This document shows, piece by piece, positions 22,998-33,800 of a stretch of DNA of 64,000 bases. Position 1 is the first letter of the stretch; every line of letters begins with the position of its first letter. Source of the DNA: Ziziphus jujuba (taxonomy: Eukaryota > Streptophyta > Magnoliopsida > Rosales > Rhamnaceae); NCBI RefSeq assembly GCF_031755915.1, contig NC_083379.1, positions 22,010,001 through 22,074,000 on the forward strand. The letters are read 5' to 3'. Position numbers and translations under genes: made by a program. The notes under the pieces are model-generated. The model had not been told where the DNA came from and made no database searches. It saw nothing but the letters and a program-made list of their open reading frames with translations.

Positions 22998-24400
22998 TTG
23001 TTGATGCCCTCAACGACTCAGATGCTTTGAACTCCTCGATCTTCTACTTATAGGGTGCCAAGTTAACTTCTTTCTCCTAGCTGGTTTCTTCTTCTCCTAG
23101 CCCCTTCCACTTGATGAGGTACTCTTGAACTGGCTATCAGTGCACGTGTCTGATTCCTTCAGCTAGGATCTCCTCCACTTCTTCATCGTCTTCAGCAATG
23201 TTATTGACTTCAGCTCTTGCTGGATTGTTACTCGCTGGATCCTCCTTGTCTGGGTAGTATGGCTTGAGGTTGTTGACATGGAATCCCGGGTGCACTCTCA
23301 TCCATCCTAGGGTAACCAACTTAGAGGCTCTCCCAACTTTGGTGCTAATCGGCATTGGTCCCTCATACTTTCTCATCAATCTGGGGTCCCTATCTCGTAG
23401 CCAGTGAAATTGCTCTTGGGTTAACTTGACCATCACCATATCCCCCATGTTGAACTCCAAGGGTCTCCGTTCCTTGTTTACCCATTTCTTCATTCGATTT
23501 GCCACCTTCTCCAAGTAGGTTCTGGCTATCTCCATGTTGTTCTTCCATTCTTTAGTGAAGTTGAAGGCCCTTGGGTTCTTGCCTTGATACTTGTTGACTG
23601 TATGGCAGTAAAGGCTTCTGGCCATTTACTATTTCGAATGGGCACTTACTTGTGGGGGATCCCTTTTGTGCATTGAAGCAGAATTGGGCTACATCAAGGA
23701 GTTGTGCCTAATTTTTCTGGTTGGCACTAACGAAATGTCATAGATACTCCTCCAACATGCTGTTGAATCTTTCCGTTTGTCCATCTGTTTGTGGGTGATA
23801 GCTGGAGGAGATGTTAAGTTGGGACCGAGAAGTTTGAATAGTTCTATCCAGAAAGACCCGTGAACTTCGCATCTCTAGCGCTGACAACATGTATGGGCAT
23901 GCCCCGATACTGCAACACAAACTTGAAAAATAAACAGGCAATCTCCTCGGCCATATAATATTTCAAGTCTGGGACAAAAGTCGCATATTTCGAGAATCTA
24001 TCCACAACCACCAAAATACTTAATAGATCCCCGACCTTTGGAGGGTTGGTGATGAAATCAATCGACACGCTATCTCATGGGTGGGCAGGGAAGAATAGTA
24101 ACTCTAACAACCCTGATGGTTTCTGCCTCTTTACTTTGTCCTATGTGCACACAAAATAGGTCTGGATGTAGTCCATGATATCGTTGCGCATCTGTGGTCA
24201 ATAGTATCCATGTTTGATCAAAGCATATGTCCTTTGCCACCCTGGATGTCCAGCCCACAAAGTGTCGTGGCACTCCTGCATTAACATCTTTCTTAGGTAT
24301 CCGACCTTTAAGATAAACAGCCTATTTCCTTTTGTCCACAGCAGTTTTAGGATATTCTGTGCACACTGGTTTCCCTCCACATGCTACTTTATTAGTTCTC
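22998..24400 (-). pseudogene. Integrase with chromodomain, chromovirus D
   Basis: Reading leftward: zinc-finger region (24380-24198, HDTLWAGHPGWQRTY), integrase core with first Asp in SIDFITNPP (24068) and second in SARDAKFTG, then after a frameshift SSYHPQTDGQTERFNSMLEEYL with the catalytic Glu (about 23740-23790). The C-terminal GPY/F-like part is open at 23625-23137 (DMVMVKLTQEQF, HPGFHVNNLKPY). The chromodomain follows in the same frame (EYLIKWKGLGEEE near 23100), but two consecutive stop codons precede it and the tryptophan after EEETS is a stop. Chromodomains are thought to guide integration to heterochromatin. This copy is inactive. Confidence 0.88.
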
Positions 24401-25760
24401 GCATTGAAGTGGCGATAATGCCCATGGCCATGTTAGCTAGTGCCTTTAATGCTGCGAGCTCCGTCTTACGACTCAAGGCATCTATAGCCTGGTTCTTGGC
24501 CCACATTTTTGGCTCCCAATGAAGGTCAAACTCCGCAATGAATTCCTACCAACGAGCTTACTTTGGGGTTAGTTTCAGTTGTGTGAGGAAGTGACTGACA
24601 ATTGAGTTATCAGTCTTTACTACAAAACTTGACCCCAATAAGTAATGCCTCCAGGTTCTTAGACAATGAATTATGGCAGGCATCTCCTTCTCTTGAGCCA
24701 TATAGTTCTTTTCCCTGCTATTAACTTCTTACTTTCATAGGCCACAGGATGATCGTCCTGGAGTAGGACTCTGCCTAAAGCAAAGTCAGATGCATCCGTT
24801 TGGACTTTGAAGGGCTTTTTGATGTCCAGAAGGGCCAACACCAGATCACTCATCATAGCTTTCTTCAGATCTTCAAATGCACCCTTGCAATCCTTGCTCC
24901 ACTCCCAAGGCATATCCTTTTTTAACAATTCCATTAAGGGAGTTGCTTTCTTCGAGTATCCTTTGACGAAGCGATGGTAGTAATTTGCCTATCCCAGAAA
25001 TGATCTAAGTTCTTTCACATTGGTGGGAGTTTTCCACTCTTGGATGGCTTTTACCTTCTCCATTTCCATACGGATCTTCCCATCCTCGATGATATGGCCT
25101 AGAAACTCAATTTGTCTCTTGGCAAATGCACATTTTTCCTTCTTCACAAATAATTGGTTTTCTCAAAGTCTTTGGAATACCATTCAAATGTGTTCAACAT
25201 GTTCTTCCAAGGTAGGACTGAAGAATACAATTTCATCTAGGTACACCACCACAAACTTGTCAAGAAAGTCTCGGAATACCTAGTTCATGAGTGTACAAAA
25301 TGTTGCTGGTGCATTCGTCAAACCAAAAGGCATCACCAGGAATTCAAAGGCCCCATATCCTATGACGTAGGTGGTTTTCTCTTCGTCTCCTTTGGCAATT
25401 CTCACCTGGTAGTACCCCGATCTCAAATCCAATTTTTGGTGAAGAATTTGGCTCCACTTAGCTAGTCGAACAAGTCAGCTATTAAAGGGATCGGGTATTT
25501 ATTCCACACCATGACCTTGTTCAGCGCTCGGTAATCTATGAACAAACGCAAACTTCCATCTTTCTTCTTCTGGAATAGAATCAGTGTGCCATAAGGTGCC
25601 TTCGAGGGTCTCAGGAACCTTGCTTCCAAGAGCTCCATTAGATTCTTTCGTAGTTCTGCCAGCTCGGGTGGGACCATTCGATAAGGTGCTTTTGCTGGAG
25701 GTTTTGCTCCCGGTATCAGTTTGATTTTATGGTCAATGTCTCATTGAGGAGGTATCGGTA
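24401..25760 (-). pseudogene. Reverse transcriptase and RNase H, chromovirus D
   Basis: RT starts near 25740 ([16 protein letters not shown]). The open piece 25677-25462 has the fingers/palm start ([20 protein letters not shown]). The catalytic box near 25235 reads YLDE where active enzymes have YVDD or YLDD, so one metal-binding Asp is Glu. FLGHII and the thumb follow near 25120, then the connection and RNase H start ([15 protein letters not shown] near 24800) with DASD intact. Stops occur near 25455, 25275, 25190 and 24990. RNase H C-terminal parts (24400-24670) are eroded. The order matches plant Ty3/gypsy pol. Confidence 0.88.
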
Positions 25761-26330
25761 GGTTGTTTGGTATCACATCGTCAAAAGATTTCAAGGCATC
25801 TAAAGCCATAAGAGGGGTTGTTTCATCATCTTCGCCCTCCTTTACCACCACCAGTGCTACGTAAGAAGGTTCTTTACATATCAACCCTTTCTTGAATTGG
25901 AGAGCGAATAGAAATTTAGAATCACTTATTTGCTTCCTCTGTACTAGGACTACTTCTATTTGTTCCCCCATCATCAACAGACTGTTAGCGGTGGGAATGG
26001 GGATCACCTTCTTCTTCAATAGGAAGTCCATTTCCAAGATGACATTAGAGTCATCCATTGGTATACAATCAAATCCATCCGGTCCTCCCAAGTTCCCAAC
26101 TTGAGAGGCACTTGTTTCGCCAAGCCCACCGTGGGTAAGGCTTTGGAATTTATAGCTTTCATTTGCCGCTCATCCTTTTGCAAGTGTAGGCCTAACCTTC
26201 TGGCTTCATTTTTTAAGCAAAAGTTATGAGTGGCACCCGTGTCCACCATCACACTCTTCGCAGCCTTCCCATTTATCACCGCGTCCATGAAGATAAGACC
26301 TTTCTCATCGGTCTTCTTGGCTTGAACGAC
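25741..26330 (-). pseudogene. Aspartic protease and pro-RT linker, chromovirus D
   Basis: The open piece 26288-26016 holds the retropepsin active site VMVDTGATHNF (DTGA intact), then the flap region. A frame change near 26080 continues into 26091-25741, which carries the second half (VILEMDFLLKKK) and the linker to RT (EPSYVALVV). In plant gypsy elements this enzyme matures the Gag-Pol polyprotein. The active-site triad survives, but the frameshift splits the domain. Confidence 0.85.
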
Positions 26331-27600
26331 CTATCCATTGAAGGCATTCAAAAATCTCAGTGCCCCCAGTTAGGCATAATCTTCTCCTTCTTCTGCTGCC
26401 TCCTCTCGCCTTCCCTCATGCTCTTGGGAGTGAAGGGAAGCTTGTAGTGCATTAAGGGTGGTCCTGTGAGGGCATTTAGCAACTCTATGGGGACCATTAC
26501 ATAATAAACATGTCATAGGTCGGGGTTAAAACCCGAATACATTAGGTTTCCATGGTGGAGGGTCTCTCATGGTAAGAGGTTTCTTGTTGTCACCTCCCCC
26601 AGGTCTTACGATATTGGTAGGCCTAAAGGACCTATCGCTACTGGCATTCGAAGGAGGGGGTCTTCTATTGCTGGGACTTTTTATTGAATAGTCCATTAGG
26701 CGCTCTGTTGCCCCTAGTGCCAAAGCTAGATCTTGCACCCTTTGTCGTTGAAGCTCTGTTCTGGCCGAAAGTTTCAGTCCTTCCAGGAAGTAAAAGAGCT
26801 TATCCTTTTTGGACATGTCGCATATATCAAGCATGAGTGCCGAGAACGCCTTCATGTAGTCCCTCACATTGCTCGTTTGTCTTAATGCTCTCAAATGTCG
26901 ACGGGCAATGTAGTCCACATTCTCGGAGAGGAATTGGTTTTTGAGTTCCTTCTGTAGTTGGTCTCACATATTGATAGAGCATCTATTGTTCTTGATGTCC
27001 TCGTATTTGGAATGCCACCATAATTTTGCATCATTCGTTAGGTACATGGTGGCCATGGTCACCTTCATTTCCTCCGAGTCTGGTCTCATTGCTCAAAAGT
27101 ATTGTTCCATGTTGAACAAAAAGTTTTCGATCTCCTTTGCATCACATGCACCTCTATAGGCCTGAGGCTCAGGCACCTTTAGCCTCCCCTACTCCATTCC
27201 CATTGGGATAGGAGTTTGGTTCTCCACTGGTCGTATGGTGAGAGCGAGTTTGGTATTTATCTGTCCCATTTCCATTTTCAGTGCCTCCACAGTGGGTCGG
27301 AAGTCATCTGCCAAGTCATTCACAGTAGCCATCAGGCTAGATATTGCCTCTTCCATGGCACCATCTTGCTCGCTCGCAGTTCAGCTTGACAAGTCGACAC
27401 CCCCCATTGGGTCTGTCTCTTTTCAAGTGCCCTCATTTGACTTTATATCATTGATCACTTCCATCTTTTTGAAGACCTCGTGCCAATTATGGCCTTTGAT
27501 ATGGGCATCCACAACCCCCATGAGCTCCCTGAGCTACTGGTCGATGGTGTCAAACCGCATTTCATTCATCAATTTCAGCATCTTTATGAATTAGCTCGTA
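26331..27600 (-). pseudogene. gag of chromovirus D
   Basis: The N-terminal part (27600-26940) is broken into short frames on the minus strand. The best open piece is 26918-26526 with a retrotransposon gag core (RRHLRALRQTSNVRDYMKAF, FLEGLKLSARTELQ), then a Pro/Ser-rich linker. After a stop at 26526 the same frame continues into one CCHC-like knuckle (TCLLCNGPHRVAKC near 26470-26515), as in chromoviral gag. It sits directly 3' of the primer-binding site. Not functional. Confidence 0.85.
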
Positions 27601-27619
27601 ACTGCACTCTGATATAAAT

Positions 27620-28147
27620 TGTCATGGTCCCACTCTTTCAAGTGCACAACGTGGGCCGTACGATGCTTACTAGCCTTTCGCGGGTAGTAAGCCAACCGTT
27701 AGTGTTCTTCGCAAGCAAATAACCCACACGATACTAGTATTGTGCTAGCATAAAGCAAGCAATAATGCATATAACAACAATTACTAGAAAAAAGGACAAG
27801 CAAACAAAGCAACAGCACAATTGAAGAAAATGTGATCATTTTATTCGGTCTCAATGGAGAGAACAGCAGATAGGTTTACAAGCATGCTATTAAAAGTTCT
27901 CACCTATGCTAGTGGTCTAGCCCAACAACTCGCCGACTAGCCACCCTCCTCTAAAAAGCTTATTTAGTCATTTTCATCCTGACAGGAATATACATCAAAA
28001 TATGCAAGGAATCATAATGGCACTATTTCTTACAACATAAACTAGAAATCCAAGTAAGTGACCATGGGCTTGACTAATGACCTGGATGAATATGGCTTGG
28101 TAATTACAGTCAAAATACAAAATGCGGAGGTATGTGTAATTCTTACA
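27620..28147 (-). repeat. 5' LTR of chromovirus D
   Basis: Partner of 22454-22981, the same 528-bp length, bounded TGTCATGG...CTTACA on the plus strand. The primer-binding site lies immediately to its left. Immediately to its right lies unassigned DNA, not the expected rest of 26S pseudogene 2, so the region beyond the insertion has been rearranged. Confidence 0.9.
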
Positions 28148-29084
28148 CATTGTGTACAGCAAGACCCATCTCCAACCCGAAAGCCAATCAGCACGAAGAC
28201 CAACCAACCATGCCTACCGCCGAATTGGAGACAAGCCAACACCACTAAGCATGAAGAACACAACCGGTGGTCCAACCCATGGCCCCATAGGGTTACAGCA
28301 TGGTGCTGCATGACGAGGCACCGAAGCATACCCCGCACAGACACCCACCTAGATCCCACCAAGGTTATGCCCCGGGCAACATTCGGAGAGACTTTTGCAC
28401 GAGTGTAGTTGTCCTTCCTCCCCCATTTTGAGGATCGCCCCCGGAAATCACCAAGCAAGCATCCATGAAGAAGCATCACCCACAAATGCCACGCTATGCA
28501 ACACCATGGCAATAGCCATACAAAGCAATGGATTGCACCTCACAAGTCCCCACATTTCGAGTTTCCCACACTGATAAGCCCATCGCCCCTTACTGGGTCA
28601 TCGATGCTGGGGCCCACCCCACACCATTTTCCGTGCTTTACAAACCCCACTTGCCGACGAGACATGCCATTGTGCCCACACCCCTGCTGGATGGTGTGAG
28701 CAACGCTAGCAGGCCGGGGGGAAGGGGGGCTCGCTGGTGAAACAGGCAGGTACTACCCCCTTAAAAAGCTTATTTAGCCATTTTCTTTTTGGCAAGTTCA
28801 GATATCAATTTCAACGAGGGATCAAAATGGCATCTTTTTTACTCTAGACATCGAATTTTGATAAGATTTTTTGCAGTGATGCTTAGAAAAATGGGTACCA
28901 CATTATGGAATTGGATTTATAGTTTTTTGAGGAACGAAAATTTTTTTATTATTTTTTAGTGGAACATTAAGAAAAATTCAAAAAAAAATGGAGGTTGGTT
29001 CTTTTAGTTGGGAATGCTTTTAAATGAGCAGTGTGATTTTTTGAAATGTTATATTGCACAGAAAACATGCAGATTTACTATGAA
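28148..29084 (-). other. Unassigned DNA with an LTR-A-like fragment (28740-28870)
   Basis: 28148-28739 is moderately GC-rich with no recognisable gene. 28740-28870 contains ACCCCCTTAAAAAGCTTATTTAGCC and a following block that match the LTRs of element A (2596 and 6326) and chromovirus D (22783, 27950), so at least the middle is a relic LTR of that lineage. 28870-29084 is AT-rich with nothing recognised. Confidence 0.45.
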
Positions 29085-29673
29085 ATGCATTCATGTGCGG
29101 GCGGCAAGGCATGCGATGGGTACAGCAAGGCATGCGATGGGCATGGCATGGCATAGGGATGCCCCAACAATGGACAATAGAAGGTGGCACATCTTGAGTC
29201 CACCTAGGGTAACCAAATGCATGGAGACTACCCCTATTGCCATCCTTGTTGCAGCCCACCCCATATAGGGGTCAAAGATGCAATGGGTGGCACTACTTGG
29301 CACACCCTAGGCAAGGGGGGTGGCACACCCCAGGCAAGGGGGTAGCACCACCTCGATTCAGCGTGGTGGTTCTCCTAGAAGCAAGGCAAGCGGATAAGCC
29401 TCAGTTTAGCATTGGTGGCATGGCTTGACACAACTTGGGCAAGGGTGGTGGCACCCCCCTAGGCAAGGGGGTGGTCGCACACAGTTGCAAACCATTGGTG
29501 GGCATGGCATGAGGCACGGTAGCACACCCTAGGCATGGCATGGGGCACAGTGTGCATGCACACGGCACAACCCGGGCACGGCATGGGGCAGGGTGTGCGC
29601 ACACCTTGGACATGGCATGGGGCATGATGTACGCACACCTTGGGCATGGCATGGGGCACGGTGGCGCACCCTG
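29085..29673 (-). repeat. Second rDNA-spacer-like repeat block
   Basis: It shares the frame block (29353-29405, GCAAGGCAAGCGGATAAGCC) and the GGCATGGCATGGGGCAC subrepeats with 18671-19190. Here the subrepeats (29495-29670) have a longer unit of about 38 bp containing GTGTGC/GTACGCACACC inserts. This supports a shared tandem unit that later diverged. ORFs in it come from the repeat. Confidence 0.65.
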
Positions 29674-29940
29674 TGATGAGAATTCACCGTCCCCACAGAA
29701 CAGACAACCCGTTGGGGTGCGAATCCAAAACAAATGAAGACCGAGCCAATCATTAGAGCTCGAGCCAAGAGATGTTAAAACAACCTGACTGCCTTTATAT
29801 AGGGAGTAATTAATTCTCAAAAAGGCTTGTCAATACTCGAAGATACAAAATATATTTTAAGCATCCAAGTGGTAGAAGCCGTTACGGACCGAGATAGCTG
29901 TTTTAGTGCAAATATGGACTCCGAGCAGCAAGGATTGGCT
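29674..29940 (+). repeat. CRM LTR fragment
   Basis: It starts TGATGAGAATTC like the LTR at 21227 and matches its first 265 bases, including the RAQA-type pol-tail coding region (now frame-broken near 29775). It is cut at about 29940, where 26S sequence begins without any spacer. Confidence 0.75.
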
Positions 29941-30221
29941 CGCCGAGGTAGGCCTTGGATCCAAAAAGAAGGGCAGTGCCCCGCTTCCAATTTGTGGAAT
30001 AAGTAAAATAGCATTTCAATTTCACCGTTTCTGACTCCCACTTATACTACACCTCTCAAGTCATTACGCAAAGTCAGACTAGAGTCCAGCTCAACAGGGT
30101 CTTCTTTCCCTGCTGATTCTGCCAAGCCCATTCCCTTGGCTATGGTTCCATTGGATCGTAGACAGGAACAATGGAAATCTCGTTAATTAATTCATGCGCA
30201 TCACTAATTAGATGACGAGGT

Positions 30222-30264
<43 letters not shown>

Positions 30265-32016
30265 TCGTGCTTGGTTGAATTTCTTCACTTTGGAATTCAG
30301 AGCACTGGGTAGAAACTGCATTGCATGAGCATCTGCAGGGACCATTGTAATGCATTGTTTTAATTAAACAGTTGGATTCCCCTTGTCCATACCAGCTCTG
30401 AGTCGACTGTTCAACTCCCCATGAAGGGCCCCTGAAGGGACCTGTTCCCAGTCAGCCCCCCAGCCGGCACACAAAGTAGCTCGAGCCATCCACCGACAGC
30501 CAACAGGTTCGGGACTGGGACCTCCGTGCCTAGCCTTTAGAGCCAATCCTTATCCTAAGGTTACAGATCCAGTTTTTCGACTTCCTTTGCCTACATTGTT
30601 CCATTGGCCAGAGGCTGTAGACCTTCGAGACCTGATGTGGTTATGAGTACAATCGGGCATGGGAAGCATTCGATCCTTTGAATTTTCAAAGGCTGACAAC
30701 CGAGTATAGGTTGTGCGCTTCAGTGCCATCCATTTTCGATGCTAGTTAATTCGATAGGTGAGTTGTTACATACTCCTTAGCAAATTTTGACTTCCATGAC
30801 CACCATCTTGTTGTCTTGATCGGTCAACACCCTTTGTGGGTTCTAGGTTAGCATGCATTTGGGCACTGTAACCCAACTTTTGGTTCATCCCGCATCACCA
30901 ATTCTGCTTACCAAAAATGGCCCACTTCGAGCTCTCGAGTGCATGGTACGGCTCAATGAAGCAGCCGCATCGTCCTACCTATTTAAAGTTTGAGAATAGG
31001 TCGAGGGCGTTGCACCCTTGATGCCTTTAATCATTGGCTTTACCCGATAGAACTCGTCTGCGGGCTTCAGCTATCCTGAGGGAAACTTCTAAGGGAACCA
31101 ACTGCTAGATGGTTCGATTAGTCTTTCACACCCATACCTAAGTCAGACAAACGATTTGCACATCAGTATCACTATGGGCCCCCACTAGAGTTTCCTCTGG
31201 CGTCGCCCCTCTTAGGCATAGTTCATGATCTTTCATGCTCTCACTCGAACCCTTCTTAGAAGATCAAGGAAGGTTGACGATGCAACCCGCATGGGGATCC
31301 CGCCATTCAGCTTCCTTACACTTTATGGGTTTACTAGCCTGTTGACTCGCACACATGTCAGACTCCTTGGTTCGTGTTTCAAGATGGGCCAACACCAGTA
31401 GCATGCAGGTGCTGAAGCATGCCGTGACGGCTCACACTATCCACCACGATCGTGACGACGACATCTCTGTGGGCATATCTATAGCCCGGGCTTAGGCCGT
31501 TGCTGCAATCACGCATCGGTCCACGCCCCGAGTCGATTGGCAAACTGGCTTTCACAATTCCACATCCGACCGAGGCCCATCGCTGGCCCACATCCGCTTC
31601 CCTCTCAAAAATTTCAAGCACTCTTTGACTCACTTTTCAAAGTCCTTTTCATTTTTTCCTCGTGGTACTTGTTTACTATCTGTCTCTTGCCCATATTTAG
31701 CCTTGGATGAAATTTACCGCCCGATTTAGGTTGCATTCCCAAACAACCCAACTTGTCGACAACGCCTCGTGGTGCGACAAGGTCCGAGCATGACAGGGCT
31801 CTCATCCTCCCCGGCGCCCCCTTCCAAGGGACTTGAGCTCTATCCACTGCTGAGGATGCTTCTTCATACTATAATTCGAACACCAAGGACGCTCGATTCT
31901 CAACCTAGGTTGTTTCCGATTCGCTCGTCATTACTAGGGGAATCCTTGTAAGTTTCTTTTCCTCCACTTATTGATATGCTTAAACTCAGCGGATAGCCTC
32001 ACCTAACCTCGGGTCA
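29941..32016 (-). pseudogene. 26S rRNA pseudogene 3 (5' two thirds)
   Basis: The reverse complement covers plant 26S rRNA from roughly nucleotide 2800 back to the 5' end. It includes the segment (30396-30960) that is deleted in pseudogene 2. The 5' terminus is clear: TAAGCATATCAATAAGTGGA on the minus strand near 31975, the ITS4-primer region, followed by the bases before ITS2 near 32010. CpG decay is strong. Short losses are seen around 31385 relative to pseudogene 2, which keeps a longer text at 20865-20900. Confidence 0.92.
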
Positions 32017-32205
32017 CATTGGAGATGCCGCACCGACGGCACATTAGGGTCTATGTAGGGTCGTGACAGCGATCCACACACATAGTGAGGAGCTTAGGGT
32101 TTGATAACCACCTATTGCTGTGGCACTTGTTGCCGATGACCTACATTTTGGCCAGCCACAGACCGTGGCACATAGAAGGCCAACATCTGCCCCATTTTCC
32201 CCTAT
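32017..32205 (-). other. ITS2 remnant
   Basis: Adjoins the 26S 5' end on the correct side. On the minus strand it retains the plant ITS2 layout: TTGGCCTTCTATGTGCC near 32185, GGCTGGCCAAAAT near 32155, the GGTGGTTATCAAACCCT helix-III-like block near 32105, and CATCTCCAATGTGACC at the junction. No 5.8S follows: after about 32205 unrelated AT-rich DNA begins. Confidence 0.8.
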
Positions 32206-33425
32206 ACATAAAACAATTTAAAATGACATAGCCACTTACAGTACTGCAAATGCTCACTCCTACTTCCGTGGAGGACCGCCTCCAAACTCAACACGAGTGT
32301 CTTTAATATAATAATAAAATTTTCTTAGGCTCCAATAACTAAACCAAAGACATTTATGAACATTAAATGTCTTAAATTAATTTGTACAATTATAAATTAT
32401 ACAAATTGAACATTGACCGGTTCAGTTATACTACACACCCAAAGGCTAATCTTTCAAAATTGAACCTTCTAATGTGTCCTAATAATATCTAATTTCAATA
32501 ATTCAACTCTAATTTTGTCCAATTTTATCCAAACACAGTTCGAATTTATCTGGTATTTAACTAATTGATCCAAAAATAGAAAAATTATCAAACCAACTCC
32601 AAAATTCACAAGCTTTATATCAATGGAAAGCCCAAGAGATAAGGAATGCAATGGTGTACTCACCTTGGACCAAGAGTGTAGTCGGTGGTTGGAAAACTTG
32701 TCACAATACTCGGCCAAACTCCACATTGATGCATCTCTTAAACGATGAGGAATCTTGGCAAACAAACCATGAAAATAGGTTCAGAGGGTCCAAAAATGGT
32801 GGGAAAGGTCTATGAGCTGGCCTGAAACAGCTGAAAAATGGCCCAACAATCGGAAAAGCCCAAACTACCGTCGTTGGCTTCAAACGGCCAATCCCGACAC
32901 ATTGGCGGCGGTTTGGCTTGAAATTTAGCCGGTGAGGTCGACCGGAGTGGGTAAGGAGGGTGTTCGGTGCATGCATAAGGAGGGTAGCTGAAATTGGACA
33001 AAACAACAATGACCCAGTTAGGTGTAAAATGGCTTCAAAACGACTCAGTTCGGATCCGTGGGTCTAAAGAGAAATTTCTCGGGTTTGGGGGACCAAATGG
33101 GTATTTTGAAACTTGTTTCCTCTTGGGCATGGTTTCCAATATTTATATAGGGCCTTAGGTCACTAACAGAAGAAAATCTGGGATTGGTTTGGACATTAAT
33201 ATAAAACTGATATTTCAAACTTTTTAAAATCATAACTTTTTATCCGTGACTCTAAATTTGGCGTGCCACTAGTTTATAAACTCATATTGATGAGCTCTAC
33301 ACAATGATACATCAATTAAACCAAAAATCTTAATTATAGAAAAAGTCAACTTTTCATCCACATACTGTTCCCTTGAGCAAACCTATATTATAGGATATTT
33401 TAATACAGGATGTTATAATGTGTGT
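32206..33425 (-). repeat. Possible gypsy-type solo LTR or LTR fragment
   Basis: No gene is recognisable. On the minus strand the text resembles a plant gypsy LTR: an AACATCCTGTATT start near 33410, a TATA-like CCCTATATAAATAT near 33145, and Pro-rich unconserved frames downstream. No partner LTR, clear TG/CA ends or target duplication could be confirmed, so the assignment rests on composition and layout only. Confidence 0.35.
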
Positions 33426-33800
33426 TTGTAAAACCAAAAAGTGAATTGTTGAGAAATTTATTTATTTATTTATTGCTGAGAGAGAAATTAAAAGTTTTAC
33501 TATTTATTTTTTACAAAATGATAAAATTTAATGAATATATAAGCTTAGCATTACAATATGCATTTTTTTGGGTCGAAAATTAAAATTGAAATAACATTGC
33601 TTTGACCACATATTCATTATTGAAAACAATTTTGATGATTTTATTATTATTATTTTATTTTTTCTAGGTGAAAATAGTTATTTTATACACCTACCATAGA
33701 AACAAGGGCGGTGAGAAAAAAGTAAATTAATAAATAAATAAAAGAAATAAGAATAAAAATGAAGAAATTAGATCGAACGAAAACACAGAGGAAACGGCTA

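Larger units (their letters stand above)
22454..28147 (-). mobile_element. Chromovirus D (Ty3/gypsy with chromodomain), both LTRs present
   Basis: 5.7 kb, minus strand, with LTRs of 528 bp at 22454-22981 and 27620-28147. Internal order is gag, protease, RT, RNase H, integrase, chromodomain. The primer-binding site (27600-27617, TATATCAGAGTGCAGTT on the minus strand) is a mutated tRNA-iMet type, and the polypurine tract (22982-22997) reads GTGGGGGAGGA. Flanking pentamers CATCA and CATTG only partly agree. Within the chromoviruses the gag and integrase look Galadriel- or Reina-like, which is a tentative placement. All genes carry stops or frameshifts. Confidence 0.9.
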
